In this document: positions 47,351-56,687 of the stretch, in pieces
Position numbering within the stretch: position 1 is the stretch's first letter
Layout: every line of letters starts with the position of its first letter
IMG/VR virus record: IMGVR_UViG_3300020190_000007
Span: 106,861 to 170,860 of that record
Reading direction: 5' to 3' (one strand)
DNA length: 64,000 bases
DNA from: a virus
Notes under the pieces: model-generated
Database searches by the model: none
What the model saw: only the letters and a program-made list of their open reading frames with translations
Told to the model about the DNA's origin: nothing
Program-made: the position numbers and the translations under genes

Positions 47351-48202
47351 TTATTTTTGAGTGTAAATTTTATTGTTATTTTGGGTAAATTCATCAAAAA
47401 TTCTATCATGCATATAACCCATATGGTGACCGCATTGAGCTCTAAACTCATTAAATCCCGAATCAGGAAATAATATCTGTCTTACGATTGGGAAAGAATG
47501 TGAACCTCTTCCATTATTGTTTACAGACCTCCAGTCCGTCTCATTTTCCCAAGTTGCAACAATATATGGTCTTTCCCTTAATCTAAAATAATAACCTGTT
47601 AATACATCATCATTTGTTGCCATGGATAAAAATGATTCATCCATAAAATCATCACTAAAGTAATTTCTTAGATAAGATACCGAATGCCAATGACCGGGTT
47701 GAATAACTTGACCATCGTATTTTATTGGGAAATAAAAATGTGTAGGACTTAAGGTATATTTAACAATACCATCACTGTCTAACCACTCTCTTTTTTCAAT
47801 ACAATTATCACCCCTGAAACAAATCATAGCTTCAGGGTATTGAGACATCTTTTTTAAATGGTATTCTAACATGTCTTCGTGGTAAACATGGTCATCATCA
47901 CAAACAATCATTATGTCGTCGGGATTTGTGATATAGAGTAACGCTCCTGTAATTTTAACCACGGGACCATAATCTTTCTCAACGCGATTAATTATTAATT
48001 TAGAATTTTTATTTACAAAATCAATTAAGTCATTTGAGATGATGTATTCTTCATCGTTATTATTTTTATACTTGTATGGTATATTTAACAATACTTTGTA
48101 ATCTTTATCTGTCTTCTGATTCAAAAGAGAGGTCAGATTTTCTTTAAATGAATCCCAAAGATTTATTCTTTTAGGTACTGTTGTAAGTGAAATGTAAATC
48201 AT
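47351..48202 (-). CDS. Glycosyltransferase, DDD-type paralogue
   Basis: 283 residues. YISLTTVPKRI start, IMIVCDDDHVYHEDMLEYHLKK (about 97-118) with the metal motif, and SMATNDDVLTGYYFRLRE (about 193-210). It shares the full plan of the gene at 46502-47347, so the two come from duplication and probably add related sugars. It begins 1 nt after the FkbM methyltransferase stop. Confidence 0.75.
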   Translation of the reverse strand: MIYISLTTVPKRINLWDSFKENLTSLLNQKTDKDYKVLLNIPYKYKNNNDEEYIISNDLIDFVNKNSKLIINRVEKDYGPVVKITGALLYITNPDDIMIVCDDDHVYHEDMLEYHLKKMSQYPEAMICFRGDNCIEKREWLDSDGIVKYTLSPTHFYFPIKYDGQVIQPGHWHSVSYLRNYFSDDFMDESFLSMATNDDVLTGYYFRLRERPYIVATWENETDWRSVNNNGRGSHSFPIVRQILFPDSGFNEFRAQCGHHMGYMHDRIFDEFTQNNNKIYTQK

Positions 48203-48203
48203 G

Positions 48204-48989
48204 TTATAGTTTGTTTATTAATTTTATAAAATCTAAAGAATGTTCGGGTCTATTTAAATCGTTTTTTCTATCATATTCGGGATTTGGGTAATTGTTCATA
48301 TCTAAATCAACTTTTTTACCACTTTTAAAAGTGTCTAAAAATCTACTTAGAGTCGACTTATTATTCGCGACCAGTGTTTTATTTATGAACGTCATTTCCA
48401 ATATGTGTGGTAAAGTAATATCAAGTCCATATTCTGAGTATGGAGATGAACCCGCATAATTGTTACAATGAATATGACAATGATAAAAATATTCGTTAAT
48501 TTTTTTAAGTACGTCAAAATACTCTTGTAGTAATCTTGGGTTGTCAATTGGGTGAAACTCCACAACAATTCCCGTTACGATTTCTGATAATCTTTTTATA
48601 TCAGAATTTAAAAAGAAGGGGAATTCTGCACCCTCAATATCCATTTTTAAAAAAACTTGTTCTTTAATGCCACTCTGTTCATAGTGAGCAAAGAATGTAT
48701 CTAAATCGGTTTCTTTTTGGTAAGACAAACCCTCTTTTTTAAACACCATTAGGTGTTGTAAATCATGAGGAATACCCGCACCTTCCACTGTGTGGTCATA
48801 TGAGAATGAAGGTTTATTAGTTTTTCTTACGTAATCAATTTCAAATGAAATATCAGAACCAACTCCATAAGAGAATAATGCTGCACTTGAATCTAATATT
48901 ATTTGGGGAGCAACATAACCACCATCCCATTCATTTCCCAATCTAACTTTGGGTGACTTAACGTCGTATAATTTTAATTGCTCAATCAT
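48204..48989 (-). CDS. FkbM-like SAM methyltransferase
   Basis: 261 residues. RLGNEWDGGYVAP (about 16-28) and SYGVGSDISFEIDYV (about 39-53) are typical of the METTL24/FkbM-like group; FLKMDIEGAEFPFF (about 113-126) is the FkbM motif. It would O-methylate a sugar or glycan hydroxyl. The C-terminal 60 residues are basic. It is within the glycosylation operon. Confidence 0.75.
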   Translation of the reverse strand: MIEQLKLYDVKSPKVRLGNEWDGGYVAPQIILDSSAALFSYGVGSDISFEIDYVRKTNKPSFSYDHTVEGAGIPHDLQHLMVFKKEGLSYQKETDLDTFFAHYEQSGIKEQVFLKMDIEGAEFPFFLNSDIKRLSEIVTGIVVEFHPIDNPRLLQEYFDVLKKINEYFYHCHIHCNNYAGSSPYSEYGLDITLPHILEMTFINKTLVANNKSTLSRFLDTFKSGKKVDLDMNNYPNPEYDRKNDLNRPEHSLDFIKLINKL

Positions 48990-49006
48990 TTTTTCTTTAT
49001 CTTTAA

Positions 49007-49636
49007 TTATAGTAATCCCATTTTTTCAAAAAAATCAAATAGTCTATCTCTATCAGTTATATGTACTTCACCATCTGACCATTCTTTTACCATGTAACCT
49101 TCGTTATCACAGTATAATGAATGTACATCAATGTATGGGTAGTTATTTTCTTTACATTTTTCTTTTAATAAATCATTTATTTTTTGAACGTAACGTAATC
49201 TATCACTGTCTAATCCAATTACAGGGTATTGTTCTTGGAATCGACTATGGTCATAATTACCTGTGAGATACCTTATTGTGGGAACGACACTCATTATTGC
49301 AATTTCATGATAATTTGCGTTTTTAATTGATTCAAAATAGTTTGAAACTAATGTGTTTATTACTTCATCTTCATTTCTACCGTTCACATTAATCTGATTC
49401 CATAAATGACATCGACAATCTATTTCACCAAACGCCAACACCCACAAACCTTCTCTTGAAACTTCACCTCTCGGAATGTAATAGTTATCAAAGTTTTCTT
49501 CTAAACCATCTCTACCAACTCTATGCATGGTTATTGGTCCAACGTTTAGTGTCCCTATTTTTGGGTGACCAATATGAAAAGTGTTTGAATGCGAATCACC
49601 GATTACCCATATTTTTTCATATTTTTTATAATTCAC
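49007..49636 (-). CDS. SGNH-hydrolase-like protein
   Basis: 209 residues. IWVIGDSHSNTF (about 9-20) supplies the nucleophile Ser of block I, AFGEIDCRCH (about 68-77) matches block III, and SDGEVHIT (about 188-195) gives the Asp/His pair. Such enzymes add or remove acyl groups on glycans. It has a 1-nt overlap with the upstream glycosyltransferase gene. Direction (esterase or acyltransferase) cannot be told. Confidence 0.7.
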   Translation of the reverse strand: MNYKKYEKIWVIGDSHSNTFHIGHPKIGTLNVGPITMHRVGRDGLEENFDNYYIPRGEVSREGLWVLAFGEIDCRCHLWNQINVNGRNEDEVINTLVSNYFESIKNANYHEIAIMSVVPTIRYLTGNYDHSRFQEQYPVIGLDSDRLRYVQKINDLLKEKCKENNYPYIDVHSLYCDNEGYMVKEWSDGEVHITDRDRLFDFFEKMGLL

Positions 49637-50670
49637 TATAAAAGTTTATCTAAGTTTATTAATTCATCAACAAATAGTTTTGAATAAGAATCTAATCTTG
49701 AATTTTCCTCATACCATTTTCTACCATTTTGACCAATAAATTCTACCAATTTCGGTTTGTTTTTTAATTCTTCAAATTTTTCAATATAAGCGTTCGCTAA
49801 TCTGGGAAAATCAGACAAATCATCACAATCAACTTTAGCATAATGATAATTAGGAATCAATTTATTATGATATTGAATAGCTAATTCAGGTCTTATAACC
49901 GCACAACCCAAACCCATACCGTCAATTAAACGACCTGATATTTCTACCACTGAGTTTACGTCCATAATGATAGAATATTGTGAAAGTTCTATCATAAATT
50001 CATCACCCGTTAACCTATCGGGATAAAAAATGTTAAACCTATCATCAAAATGTCTCAAGTATTCCCTAAACGGGGCATTACCACCTCTTAAAAACAATTT
50101 TTCGGGTATTTTCCTATCGACCCTATTGTATAACTTTTCAATTTCAATCATACCACTTTTAAAATATGTTGACATGGTACACGGTGTGTAGACATATTCC
50201 AAACAATTTTTTTTATACCCCTCTTCATCGGTACAATCAAATGGTATCATTGGTTTATAATGTACGACATCAAAATTAATGCCCACAGGTTGAAACACAT
50301 CAACACAATTATCTAAATCCCAACCCCAAGGCGATTCGCCCTTTGTTATATAATACCCCCTATCGCAATACGATATTATCATAAACTTTCCCGTTTTTGG
50401 ATTTTTTATGACAGGTGTGGCAATACCATATGCGGGGCAACAACAATCTTTGTTTATTAATCTTGTATTAATTGGTATGAATTCAATTTCTGGATATTTT
50501 TTAATTAAACTTCTAAGAATTTCTATGGGACATATTTGATGCATATATTCTACACCATCGTATGTAATGTCGGGATTTTTAATATCGTCTGCGTCGAATT
50601 CACTAAACCCGTCAACCCCCGTAACTTGAGGAAAATCTAAATAAAATTCTATTTTTTTGATTGACGACAT
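49636..50670 (-). CDS. Putative glycosyltransferase, GT-B-like
   Basis: 344 residues. It has no DxD strand near its start. The C-terminal half has a LFLRGGNAPFREYLRHF segment (about 193-209), then YSIIMDVNSVVEISGRLIDGMGLGCAVIRP (about 232-261), which looks like the nucleotide-binding C-domain of GT-B enzymes, then YHYAKVDCDDL. The N-terminal half has paired Cys (CCCPAYGIATP). Call rests on this C-domain pattern and on operon context. Confidence 0.55.
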   Translation of the reverse strand: MSSIKKIEFYLDFPQVTGVDGFSEFDADDIKNPDITYDGVEYMHQICPIEILRSLIKKYPEIEFIPINTRLINKDCCCPAYGIATPVIKNPKTGKFMIISYCDRGYYITKGESPWGWDLDNCVDVFQPVGINFDVVHYKPMIPFDCTDEEGYKKNCLEYVYTPCTMSTYFKSGMIEIEKLYNRVDRKIPEKLFLRGGNAPFREYLRHFDDRFNIFYPDRLTGDEFMIELSQYSIIMDVNSVVEISGRLIDGMGLGCAVIRPELAIQYHNKLIPNYHYAKVDCDDLSDFPRLANAYIEKFEELKNKPKLVEFIGQNGRKWYEENSRLDSYSKLFVDELINLDKLL

Positions 50671-51413
50671 TAATTACCAAATAATTTAGAAAAAAGACCC
50701 GTTTTATTATTTTCTAAATCAGAATTTTTTACAAAAACAGTTTGTCTACCCCATAGAACTTTGATATATCCGTTTTCTAATAGATATGGTGTAAGGTATT
50801 TGTCTTTTCCACCTAAATCCGTATCAAAATCGGTGTCATCAATTGAAATCAGATGATTGTCAGCCAATTTATCTTTCGCGGCCATAAACGCCTCTAAATG
50901 TTTCTCAGCAAAATTATCAGTACCCACATCCCAACCATCTAAAAATAATAAATCAATTTTCTTATTGAAATTTTTCAAAAACTCAATACCATCATGTGGA
51001 ATGTGCATATGTAAATTACTTGGTATTGGTTCTTTAATGTGATGTTCATAAGAACTCTCAATTTCTTGTTTACACATTTGGTCGATATCAACCGTATGTA
51101 CTTCAAAACCTTCTCTAACCCAAAAATAAGTTGAATGACCATCTTGACAACATGGGGGAGCGTCTTTACTTTCCAATTTCATTGAGTTATTATGATAAGA
51201 AATACAACTCTGAGTCAATTCTCTTCTTGTTGAACCAATTTCAACGATAACATTACCTTCAATTATTTTCAATAACTCTACGGTTTTTGTAATCCAAGGT
51301 GCGGGGTAATTTCTAATACTATTTTCCTCGTGCGTTAAAATATTGTGGTCCCAATAGTATGTTGTTTTTTTAAAATTACTACATGCTTTTAATACTTCTG
51401 TAAATTTGCTCAT
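50670..51413 (-). CDS. Class I SAM-dependent methyltransferase-like protein
   Basis: 247 residues. VIVEIGSTRRELTQSCI (about 55-71) is motif I, VHTVDID (about 106-112) motif II, and KIDLLFLDGWDVGTDNF (about 151-167) the Asp-containing strand, followed by LISIDDTDFDTD. This fits Methyltransf_24-type enzymes. It is coupled to the glycosyltransferase gene by a 1-nt overlap. Likely O-methylates a sugar. Confidence 0.7.
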   Translation of the reverse strand: MSKFTEVLKACSNFKKTTYYWDHNILTHEENSIRNYPAPWITKTVELLKIIEGNVIVEIGSTRRELTQSCISYHNNSMKLESKDAPPCCQDGHSTYFWVREGFEVHTVDIDQMCKQEIESSYEHHIKEPIPSNLHMHIPHDGIEFLKNFNKKIDLLFLDGWDVGTDNFAEKHLEAFMAAKDKLADNHLISIDDTDFDTDLGGKDKYLTPYLLENGYIKVLWGRQTVFVKNSDLENNKTGLFSKLFGN

Positions 51414-51417
51414 TTTT

Positions 51418-52686
51418 TTAATTATTTAAATTTATTTCTTTTCTTTCTACCCATCCTCTTTCAGGTGAGTGAGCCCAATAAACGACTCTTTTTGGTTCTT
51501 TTTCAATCAAAAACATTTCTTCGTAGTGAATTGGTCCATCACCATTTAAAAATTTTTGTAAATTATGACCATCAATGTACTTGTTAAATATTGATAACCC
51601 ATTTTCATCATCATACGCTACCAATATAAAATCATAATCATTTTCAGGTAGGTCATTTCTATCAATATTAACTAAATAGTAAAATGATTTCATAAATGAT
51701 TCCTCCCACTCTTCCTCTGTATCAAATTGTGGATTAGGTGGGAATTTATCGTCAATTGTCCACTTTTGAAACGCTCTTTTCTTGAAATGAATACCCGCAT
51801 ATTTTTCATAGTCACGAATAGTCCTATCAGTTCCCAACCCATATGGTCCTAAATCGTGACCATTATCCTCAGTGCACAATAGTTGTCTAATTCTTGAACG
51901 AGCAACGTCATTACCTTTCCACCACATACTTTCACCCCGTTTATGTTGGTCATCCCATACCAATTTACCAGCGCGTTCTTCTCTCATGGTTGCGTGCCAT
52001 ATAACAACTTGATGTGGGTGAAACAAATCGTATCCATGTGTAAAACTCCGAACCGAAAGATTGATTTCTTCACCAGCAAAAAAGATATTTGGGTCGTGCC
52101 TAACTTCTTTAGCCCATTTATTAGGACCAAAACAAAAATGACCACTTAAGAATCTGGCGGGATATGGTTTTGTCAAGTCTTGCCAACCACCACGAACACC
52201 GGCAGGTCTTATGAATATTGTACCATGTGGGTAAAAACATTCAGCTCTTGAGAACCAAGGTTCGTGAACTCTTTTTTCAGGGTCATTAAACGGGTCATAG
52301 TAAGGTAAATAACCACAAATAAGTGGATTATGTCCATCCTCCTTTAATTCGTGATACCAACCAATCAATTTAGAATCCCAATTCTCAGAAAATCTATGAT
52401 GAGAGTCTAATTGACAAACAAAATCTTCATCGGTTAACAATTCTTCATTAATGACAGAACGTGCATACGCTAAACCTTTTGCTTCGGTATAATGAATGTC
52501 TTTTATTTTAAATCGTGGGTCATCTCTATACTCATCAACATTATCAAAACCATCCTCGGGGTTAAATTGTCGACAAATACCAAAGTGAATTCTTTCGGGA
52601 AACTGGGCGTTTTCTAACGCACTTTTTATTGTAGGTAATAACTCAGGTTCCCTATATGCTGGTAAATGAACTAATATTTTTTCCAT
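51418..52686 (-). CDS. GlcNAc-type glycosyltransferase (GT60-like), copy 2
   Basis: 422 residues. AYREPELLPTIKSALENA (about 9-26), then FVCQLDSHHRFSENWD with the DSHH metal motif (about 92-95), HGTIFIRPAG and RFLSGHFCFG. This matches the family of Skp1-type GlcNAc transferases and bacterial or viral relatives. About 180 C-terminal residues form an added region shared with copy 1. The two copies stand in tandem (8-nt gap) with about 40-45 percent identity by eye. Confidence 0.85.
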   Translation of the reverse strand: MEKILVHLPAYREPELLPTIKSALENAQFPERIHFGICRQFNPEDGFDNVDEYRDDPRFKIKDIHYTEAKGLAYARSVINEELLTDEDFVCQLDSHHRFSENWDSKLIGWYHELKEDGHNPLICGYLPYYDPFNDPEKRVHEPWFSRAECFYPHGTIFIRPAGVRGGWQDLTKPYPARFLSGHFCFGPNKWAKEVRHDPNIFFAGEEINLSVRSFTHGYDLFHPHQVVIWHATMREERAGKLVWDDQHKRGESMWWKGNDVARSRIRQLLCTEDNGHDLGPYGLGTDRTIRDYEKYAGIHFKKRAFQKWTIDDKFPPNPQFDTEEEWEESFMKSFYYLVNIDRNDLPENDYDFILVAYDDENGLSIFNKYIDGHNLQKFLNGDGPIHYEEMFLIEKEPKRVVYWAHSPERGWVERKEINLNN

Positions 52687-52694
52687 ATATTTTA

Positions 52695-53951
52695 TTAAAT
52701 TACACCCTCTAGTCTATTACCCCAACCATGTTTTTCTGAATGTGGCCAAACATACCATTTAGCGGGTTTACTTACCGTTTCAAAACTTCTCCATAGTTTA
52801 CAGTAACCGTCCACATCTCTTTTCATCATTCGAATTTCTTCAGGTGAGGCGTCTTGTCTGTAAATTTCATTACCATTTTCATCATTAAAAGACACCGCCC
52901 AAAACGTGTAGTCGTCATGAGGTACATCATGGTAACCAATATCTATACAATGTTTAAAATGTGAAGTAAATGAATTATCATATTCGATTTGGTCTTCAAT
53001 ATATGGATTTGGTGGGTGGTTGTAATCTAATGTATATCTTTGTGTCGCTCTTTTTTTAAAAGAGATACCCGAATATCTTTCGTATTGTTCAAGAGTTCTA
53101 TTTGGACCAAAACCAAAATCACCAAAATCAATTTCTTTACCGTCATTCTCCATACCAAATAGTTTCCTATTTTTATAATGACTGTACTCATTTCTTTTGT
53201 GCCATATCGGGTCGTCATCCCACTGTTTAGTGGAACCCCTACGAGTGTAATAGTGCCATATTAAAACTCGATGTAAATGGAATAAATCATATCCATGGGT
53301 ATAGGCTCTAACAGATATCGAAATTTCCTCACCATGAAAATAATAATCGGGGTCATGTTGTACTTCTAACGCAAATTGACCAAGAGTGAAACAAAAGTGA
53401 GCGGAATAAAATCTAGCTTTGACAGGCTCGTCTCTTTCTTTAAAATCATCAATTGATGCCGGAAGAAAATGTATATTACCATCAGGACTAAATCTATCAA
53501 AGTTCATTTTCCATGGTACGTCTAAACGACCTTTTGGGTCGTTCTCAGGTTCGTATGAGGGTATGTATCCCGTTAACATGGGTTTTTTATGACCCTTTTC
53601 CTGTAATTTTTTTAATTCTATAATTAATTCTTCATCCCAATTTTTTGTAAATCTGTGATGTGAGTCCAATTGTAAAGTGTACTCTTCACCATCATATTGT
53701 TGTTGTAAGATATGTCTCGCCCAACACGGACCTTTAGCTTTTGTATGATTGATGTCGATTATTTTAAATCGTGGGTCACATTTCCATTCATCTAAATTAT
53801 CCCACTCATCATCTTTTGAGTGTTGCCAGGCAATGGAAAATACGAGTTTATCAGGGTTTTTGGCTTTCTTTATACAATCTTTGAGTGTTGGTAACAGTTC
53901 TTTATCCCTGTAGGCCGCTATCTGTATAAAAATTTTTCTATTATCAGGCAT
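52695..53951 (-). CDS. GlcNAc-type glycosyltransferase (GT60-like), copy 1
   Basis: 418 residues. AAYRDKELLPTLKDCIKKA (about 12-30), YTLQLDSHHRFTKNWDEEL with DSHH (about 95-98), RFYSAHFCFTLGQFA and GEEISISVRAYTHGYDLFH. Same family and layout as the next gene. First gene of the 16-gene sugar operon; no clear promoter is seen upstream, where only a TTGACATTGATACAATAAATG-like A/T-rich sequence occurs on the minus strand. Confidence 0.85.
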   Translation of the reverse strand: MPDNRKIFIQIAAYRDKELLPTLKDCIKKAKNPDKLVFSIAWQHSKDDEWDNLDEWKCDPRFKIIDINHTKAKGPCWARHILQQQYDGEEYTLQLDSHHRFTKNWDEELIIELKKLQEKGHKKPMLTGYIPSYEPENDPKGRLDVPWKMNFDRFSPDGNIHFLPASIDDFKERDEPVKARFYSAHFCFTLGQFALEVQHDPDYYFHGEEISISVRAYTHGYDLFHLHRVLIWHYYTRRGSTKQWDDDPIWHKRNEYSHYKNRKLFGMENDGKEIDFGDFGFGPNRTLEQYERYSGISFKKRATQRYTLDYNHPPNPYIEDQIEYDNSFTSHFKHCIDIGYHDVPHDDYTFWAVSFNDENGNEIYRQDASPEEIRMMKRDVDGYCKLWRSFETVSKPAKWYVWPHSEKHGWGNRLEGVI

Positions 53952-54053
53952 ACCGTAAACTTTTTTTTAAAAAATAACCATTTATTGTATCAATGTCAAG
54001 AGGTCTTTGTTTTTTCATCTTTATTTCTTATACTTTACTAAGACACTTAAAAC

Positions 54054-54425
54054 ATGAAAAACATATACCAACCAATCGTCATGGAAAAGGCGAGTGAAAT
54101 TGTTCTCTTACTTAGGGAATCTGATTTTTTTAATGAGTATGAGATTGAAGACGAATCTTACGCGTTGGAGTTCTTCTGTGATAAACTCACAACAAAATTT
54201 ATTAATGGCGACTTAGATGAAGACTCATTAGAAAATATCTTCAATCAAGACGACATGGAAGAATTTCTAAAAGAAATAGTCACCGGTAGTCTTTTATATG
54301 AACTACAAAAAAAAGGAATCATAGACTCCATTGAAGATGAAAATAATGAAGAAAGGTTTTTTTTGACCGATAAAGGAAGGGAAATAGTTAAGAATATTGG
54401 AAGTGGGTTAGATAATGAGGAATAA
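54054..54425 (+). CDS. Small acidic protein of unknown function
   Basis: 123 residues, very acidic (many Glu/Asp) and helical, with a short FFLTDKGREIVKNI element at about 101-114 that resembles the wing of winged-helix proteins. The N-terminal MEKASEIVLLLRESDFF helix precedes it. Possible DNA-mimic or small regulator; no firm family. Its stop is followed at once by a convergent gene. Confidence 0.55.
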   Translation: MKNIYQPIVMEKASEIVLLLRESDFFNEYEIEDESYALEFFCDKLTTKFINGDLDEDSLENIFNQDDMEEFLKEIVTGSLLYELQKKGIIDSIEDENNEERFFLTDKGREIVKNIGSGLDNEE

Positions 54426-54758
54426 TTATTTTACTCTCTTTTCTTCAGCTTGACTTTGATTAGAATATTTTTTATGGGTTTTAACTTTGTTTTTTAAAAC
54501 TTTCAACGTAGAATGTGCATTAGATAAATTATCTGATATCGTCTTGAATCTACCGTTTGTTAAAGTTTTTAATCCATCTGGTGTTAAATCTTGTAATTTT
54601 CTTAACTCCTTAATGGTTTCACTAAGTTGGAATTCCAACTCATCGATTTTGAACTGAACCCTGTTGTAATCGTTCCTGTTAACTTTAGAAACTTCCTCAT
54701 ACAAAACGCTCCTAAGTATATTCAACACGTCATTTTCATTGATTTTGTTTAATTCCAT
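54426..54758 (-). CDS. Small coiled-coil protein
   Basis: 110 residues, nearly all helical (NENDVLNILRSVLYEEVSKV, IDELEFQLSETIKELRKLQDL, LSNAHSTLKVLKNKVKTHK), ending in a polar Lys/Gln tail. No motif. A TATTTATAGGATA motif lies 4 nt upstream, as for virion-type genes. Confidence 0.55.
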   Translation of the reverse strand: MELNKINENDVLNILRSVLYEEVSKVNRNDYNRVQFKIDELEFQLSETIKELRKLQDLTPDGLKTLTNGRFKTISDNLSNAHSTLKVLKNKVKTHKKYSNQSQAEEKRVK

Positions 54759-54762
54759 ATCC

Positions 54763-54770
54763 TATAAATA
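54763..54770 (-). promoter_or_regulatory. TATTTATA late-type motif
   Basis: Sense-strand TATTTATAGGATATG, 4 nt before the start at 54758. The flanking GGATA also follows the site at 19033-19040. Confidence 0.45.
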
Positions 54771-54841
54771 TCTTGGTTTAGGTGTTTGGTAAATTAAATT
54801 ATTTTACTTACCTTTTTGATAAATAACTAAAAAGAGAAAAA

Positions 54842-55906
54842 ATGCAATTGTTTGATTTTGACGACATACTAATTGAACCAGCAATAACTTCTGATGTCCG
54901 CTCTCGTAGTGAGATTAATTGTCGTTTGAGTAATGGATTATTACCATTAATGACAGCCCCAATGGATACGGTTGTAAGTCAAACCAATTTTGATTTATTT
55001 AAAGAGCAAGGTATTTTACCCGTATTGCCAAGAATTAAAAATCCTGATTCATCGTGGGTGGATTGTAGTATTTTTCTTTCTTACAGTATGTCTGACTTTG
55101 AAAAATTATTTTTAGAGTCAACAAGGACCGAATATTCCGAGGAACAACCAATGTTAGTACTAATTGATGTGGCTAATGGGCACATGAAAGACTTGTTGAT
55201 AATGACCGAACAAGCAAAGAAAAAATACGGAACAAATATTAAATTAATGGTTGGTAATGTTGCAAATCCCGAAACATTTTATGAATATTCCAAAGTAGGT
55301 GCTGATTACGTAAGAATTGGTATTGGTAATGGCAATGGTTGTTTGACAACTGTTCAAACAGGCGTTGGTTACCCTATGGCATCATTAATATCTGAGTGTA
55401 GAAAAATTAAAAACGAAAGATGGTTGAGTACTAACACAAAAATAGTAGCCGATGGTGGATTCAAAAAATACTCGGATGTAATTAAAGCCCTTGCTTTAGG
55501 TGCGGATATTGTAATGTTAGGTTCAATTTTGAATAAGTGTTTAGAGAGTGCTGGTGAAACAAGTAAAAAAACCGGAACTTCAACGATTAGTGTTTATGAT
55601 AAAGTTGACCAATATTCAAAAGAAACAAAAGAAATGTTTGACGCAGATATTAATTTATATAAAACTTTTAGGGGTATGTCAACCAAAGAAGTTCAAACGA
55701 GTTGGGGAAAAGAAAATCTAACTACTTCAGAAGGTGTGGTTCGAACTCAAGTGGTTGAATATACAATTGAGGGTTGGGTAAATAATTTTGAATCATATCT
55801 AAAGTCTGCGATGAGTTATGCGGGAAAAAAAGAACTCCACCATTTCATCGGCGGAGTCAAATATAATCACATTTCAATGAATGGATTTAAAAGATTTGAT
55901 AAATAA
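54842..55906 (+). CDS. IMP dehydrogenase/GMP reductase family enzyme
   Basis: 354 residues, a TIM-barrel without CBS domains. FDDILIEP (5-12) opens the barrel, MTAPMDTVVS lies at about 37-46, catalytic Cys in GIGNGNGCLTT (about 163), KIVADGGF (about 200), ALALGADIVMLGS (about 212-224) and FRGMST (about 277-282). The short length without CBS resembles GMP reductase. It would shift the purine pool between IMP, XMP and GMP. Which of the two reactions applies cannot be decided here. Confidence 0.88.
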   Translation: MQLFDFDDILIEPAITSDVRSRSEINCRLSNGLLPLMTAPMDTVVSQTNFDLFKEQGILPVLPRIKNPDSSWVDCSIFLSYSMSDFEKLFLESTRTEYSEEQPMLVLIDVANGHMKDLLIMTEQAKKKYGTNIKLMVGNVANPETFYEYSKVGADYVRIGIGNGNGCLTTVQTGVGYPMASLISECRKIKNERWLSTNTKIVADGGFKKYSDVIKALALGADIVMLGSILNKCLESAGETSKKTGTSTISVYDKVDQYSKETKEMFDADINLYKTFRGMSTKEVQTSWGKENLTTSEGVVRTQVVEYTIEGWVNNFESYLKSAMSYAGKKELHHFIGGVKYNHISMNGFKRFDK

Positions 55907-56140
55907 TTATTCAACTCTAAATTCTTTGTCTTCCGCACTACTGATTGCATTGTCACTTTTCATACCCTCTTTAATGTAGGTACGAATCAATTTAGATACA
56001 CTCATTTTTTTCTTATTTGCAACTTTTTCTATCTCTCTAAAATACGCGGGAACAACTCTAAATGATAACATTTGAACTAATTGTTTAGATTTTGTTGTTT
56101 CGGGAAATTTGGTTTCTTTATTAAATTCTGTATTTTCCAT
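55907..56140 (-). CDS. Ribbon-helix-helix-type DNA-binding protein
   Basis: 77 residues. MLSFRVVPAYFREIEKVANKKKMSVSKLIRTYIKEGM (about 24-60) shows the strand-helix-helix pattern of RHH regulators. The flanks are acidic. A TATTTATA motif stands 14 nt upstream, so it may be a late regulator or autoregulated. It is encoded directly beside the convergent GMP reductase/IMPDH gene. Confidence 0.7.
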   Translation of the reverse strand: MENTEFNKETKFPETTKSKQLVQMLSFRVVPAYFREIEKVANKKKMSVSKLIRTYIKEGMKSDNAISSAEDKEFRVE

Positions 56141-56154
56141 GTCTGGGATTTTTA

Positions 56155-56162
56155 TATAAATA
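56155..56162 (-). promoter_or_regulatory. TATTTATA late-type motif before the RHH gene
   Basis: Sense-strand ATATTTATATAA, 14 nt upstream of the start at 56140. Confidence 0.4.
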
Positions 56163-56215
56163 TTTGGTTTTTCAGATTTTTTTGTTTATTATTTAAATAA
56201 TAAATTAAATGTAAT

Positions 56216-56575
56216 ATGACAACAGGAAAAATAGAACCATCTTCATCAATTAAAGCGTGTGAGGAACGATATCCCGAAACTACCGCAGAATTTAAAAAAA
56301 TCCTAAAAGAACAGTACGAACTGTTTTGTAAAAAACAAATGAACTACGGACCCGATAATATTTCGGTTGGTACTAGATTAGAAACTCCTGAGGAAATAAA
56401 ATTATCTCAAACGGGTTTGTGGTTTAGAATGAATGATAAAATACAAAGGCTCAAACAGTTAGTATTATTGGGCAAAGAAGATACTGTAGGTGAGTGTGTT
56501 CAAGACACATATTCTGACCTATCCGTATATGGTATAATCGCACAAATAGTAAGTCGAGGTAAGTGGGCAAAATAA
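56216..56575 (+). CDS. Nmad1/DUF1599-like protein
   Basis: 119 residues. FCKKQMNYGPDNISVGT (about 38-54), IKLSQTGLWFRMNDKIQRLKQL (about 62-83) and DTYSDLSVYGIIAQIVSRGKW (about 99-118) form a helical pattern resembling Nmad1 (DUF1599) or MazG-related proteins, which occur with phage nucleotide metabolism and DNA modification. Metal-ligand acids (D, E) are present in the last helices. The family is tentative. It follows the purine enzyme. Confidence 0.55.
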   Translation: MTTGKIEPSSSIKACEERYPETTAEFKKILKEQYELFCKKQMNYGPDNISVGTRLETPEEIKLSQTGLWFRMNDKIQRLKQLVLLGKEDTVGECVQDTYSDLSVYGIIAQIVSRGKWAK

Positions 56576-56687
56576 TTTTTTAAAATCAACTACTTATCAA
56601 ATAAAAAGTATTTAATATATTGATTATCAATATTATAATTAAATTTAAGGTAATGACGCCCTTTAAATTCAAAATAAAATAATAAAA

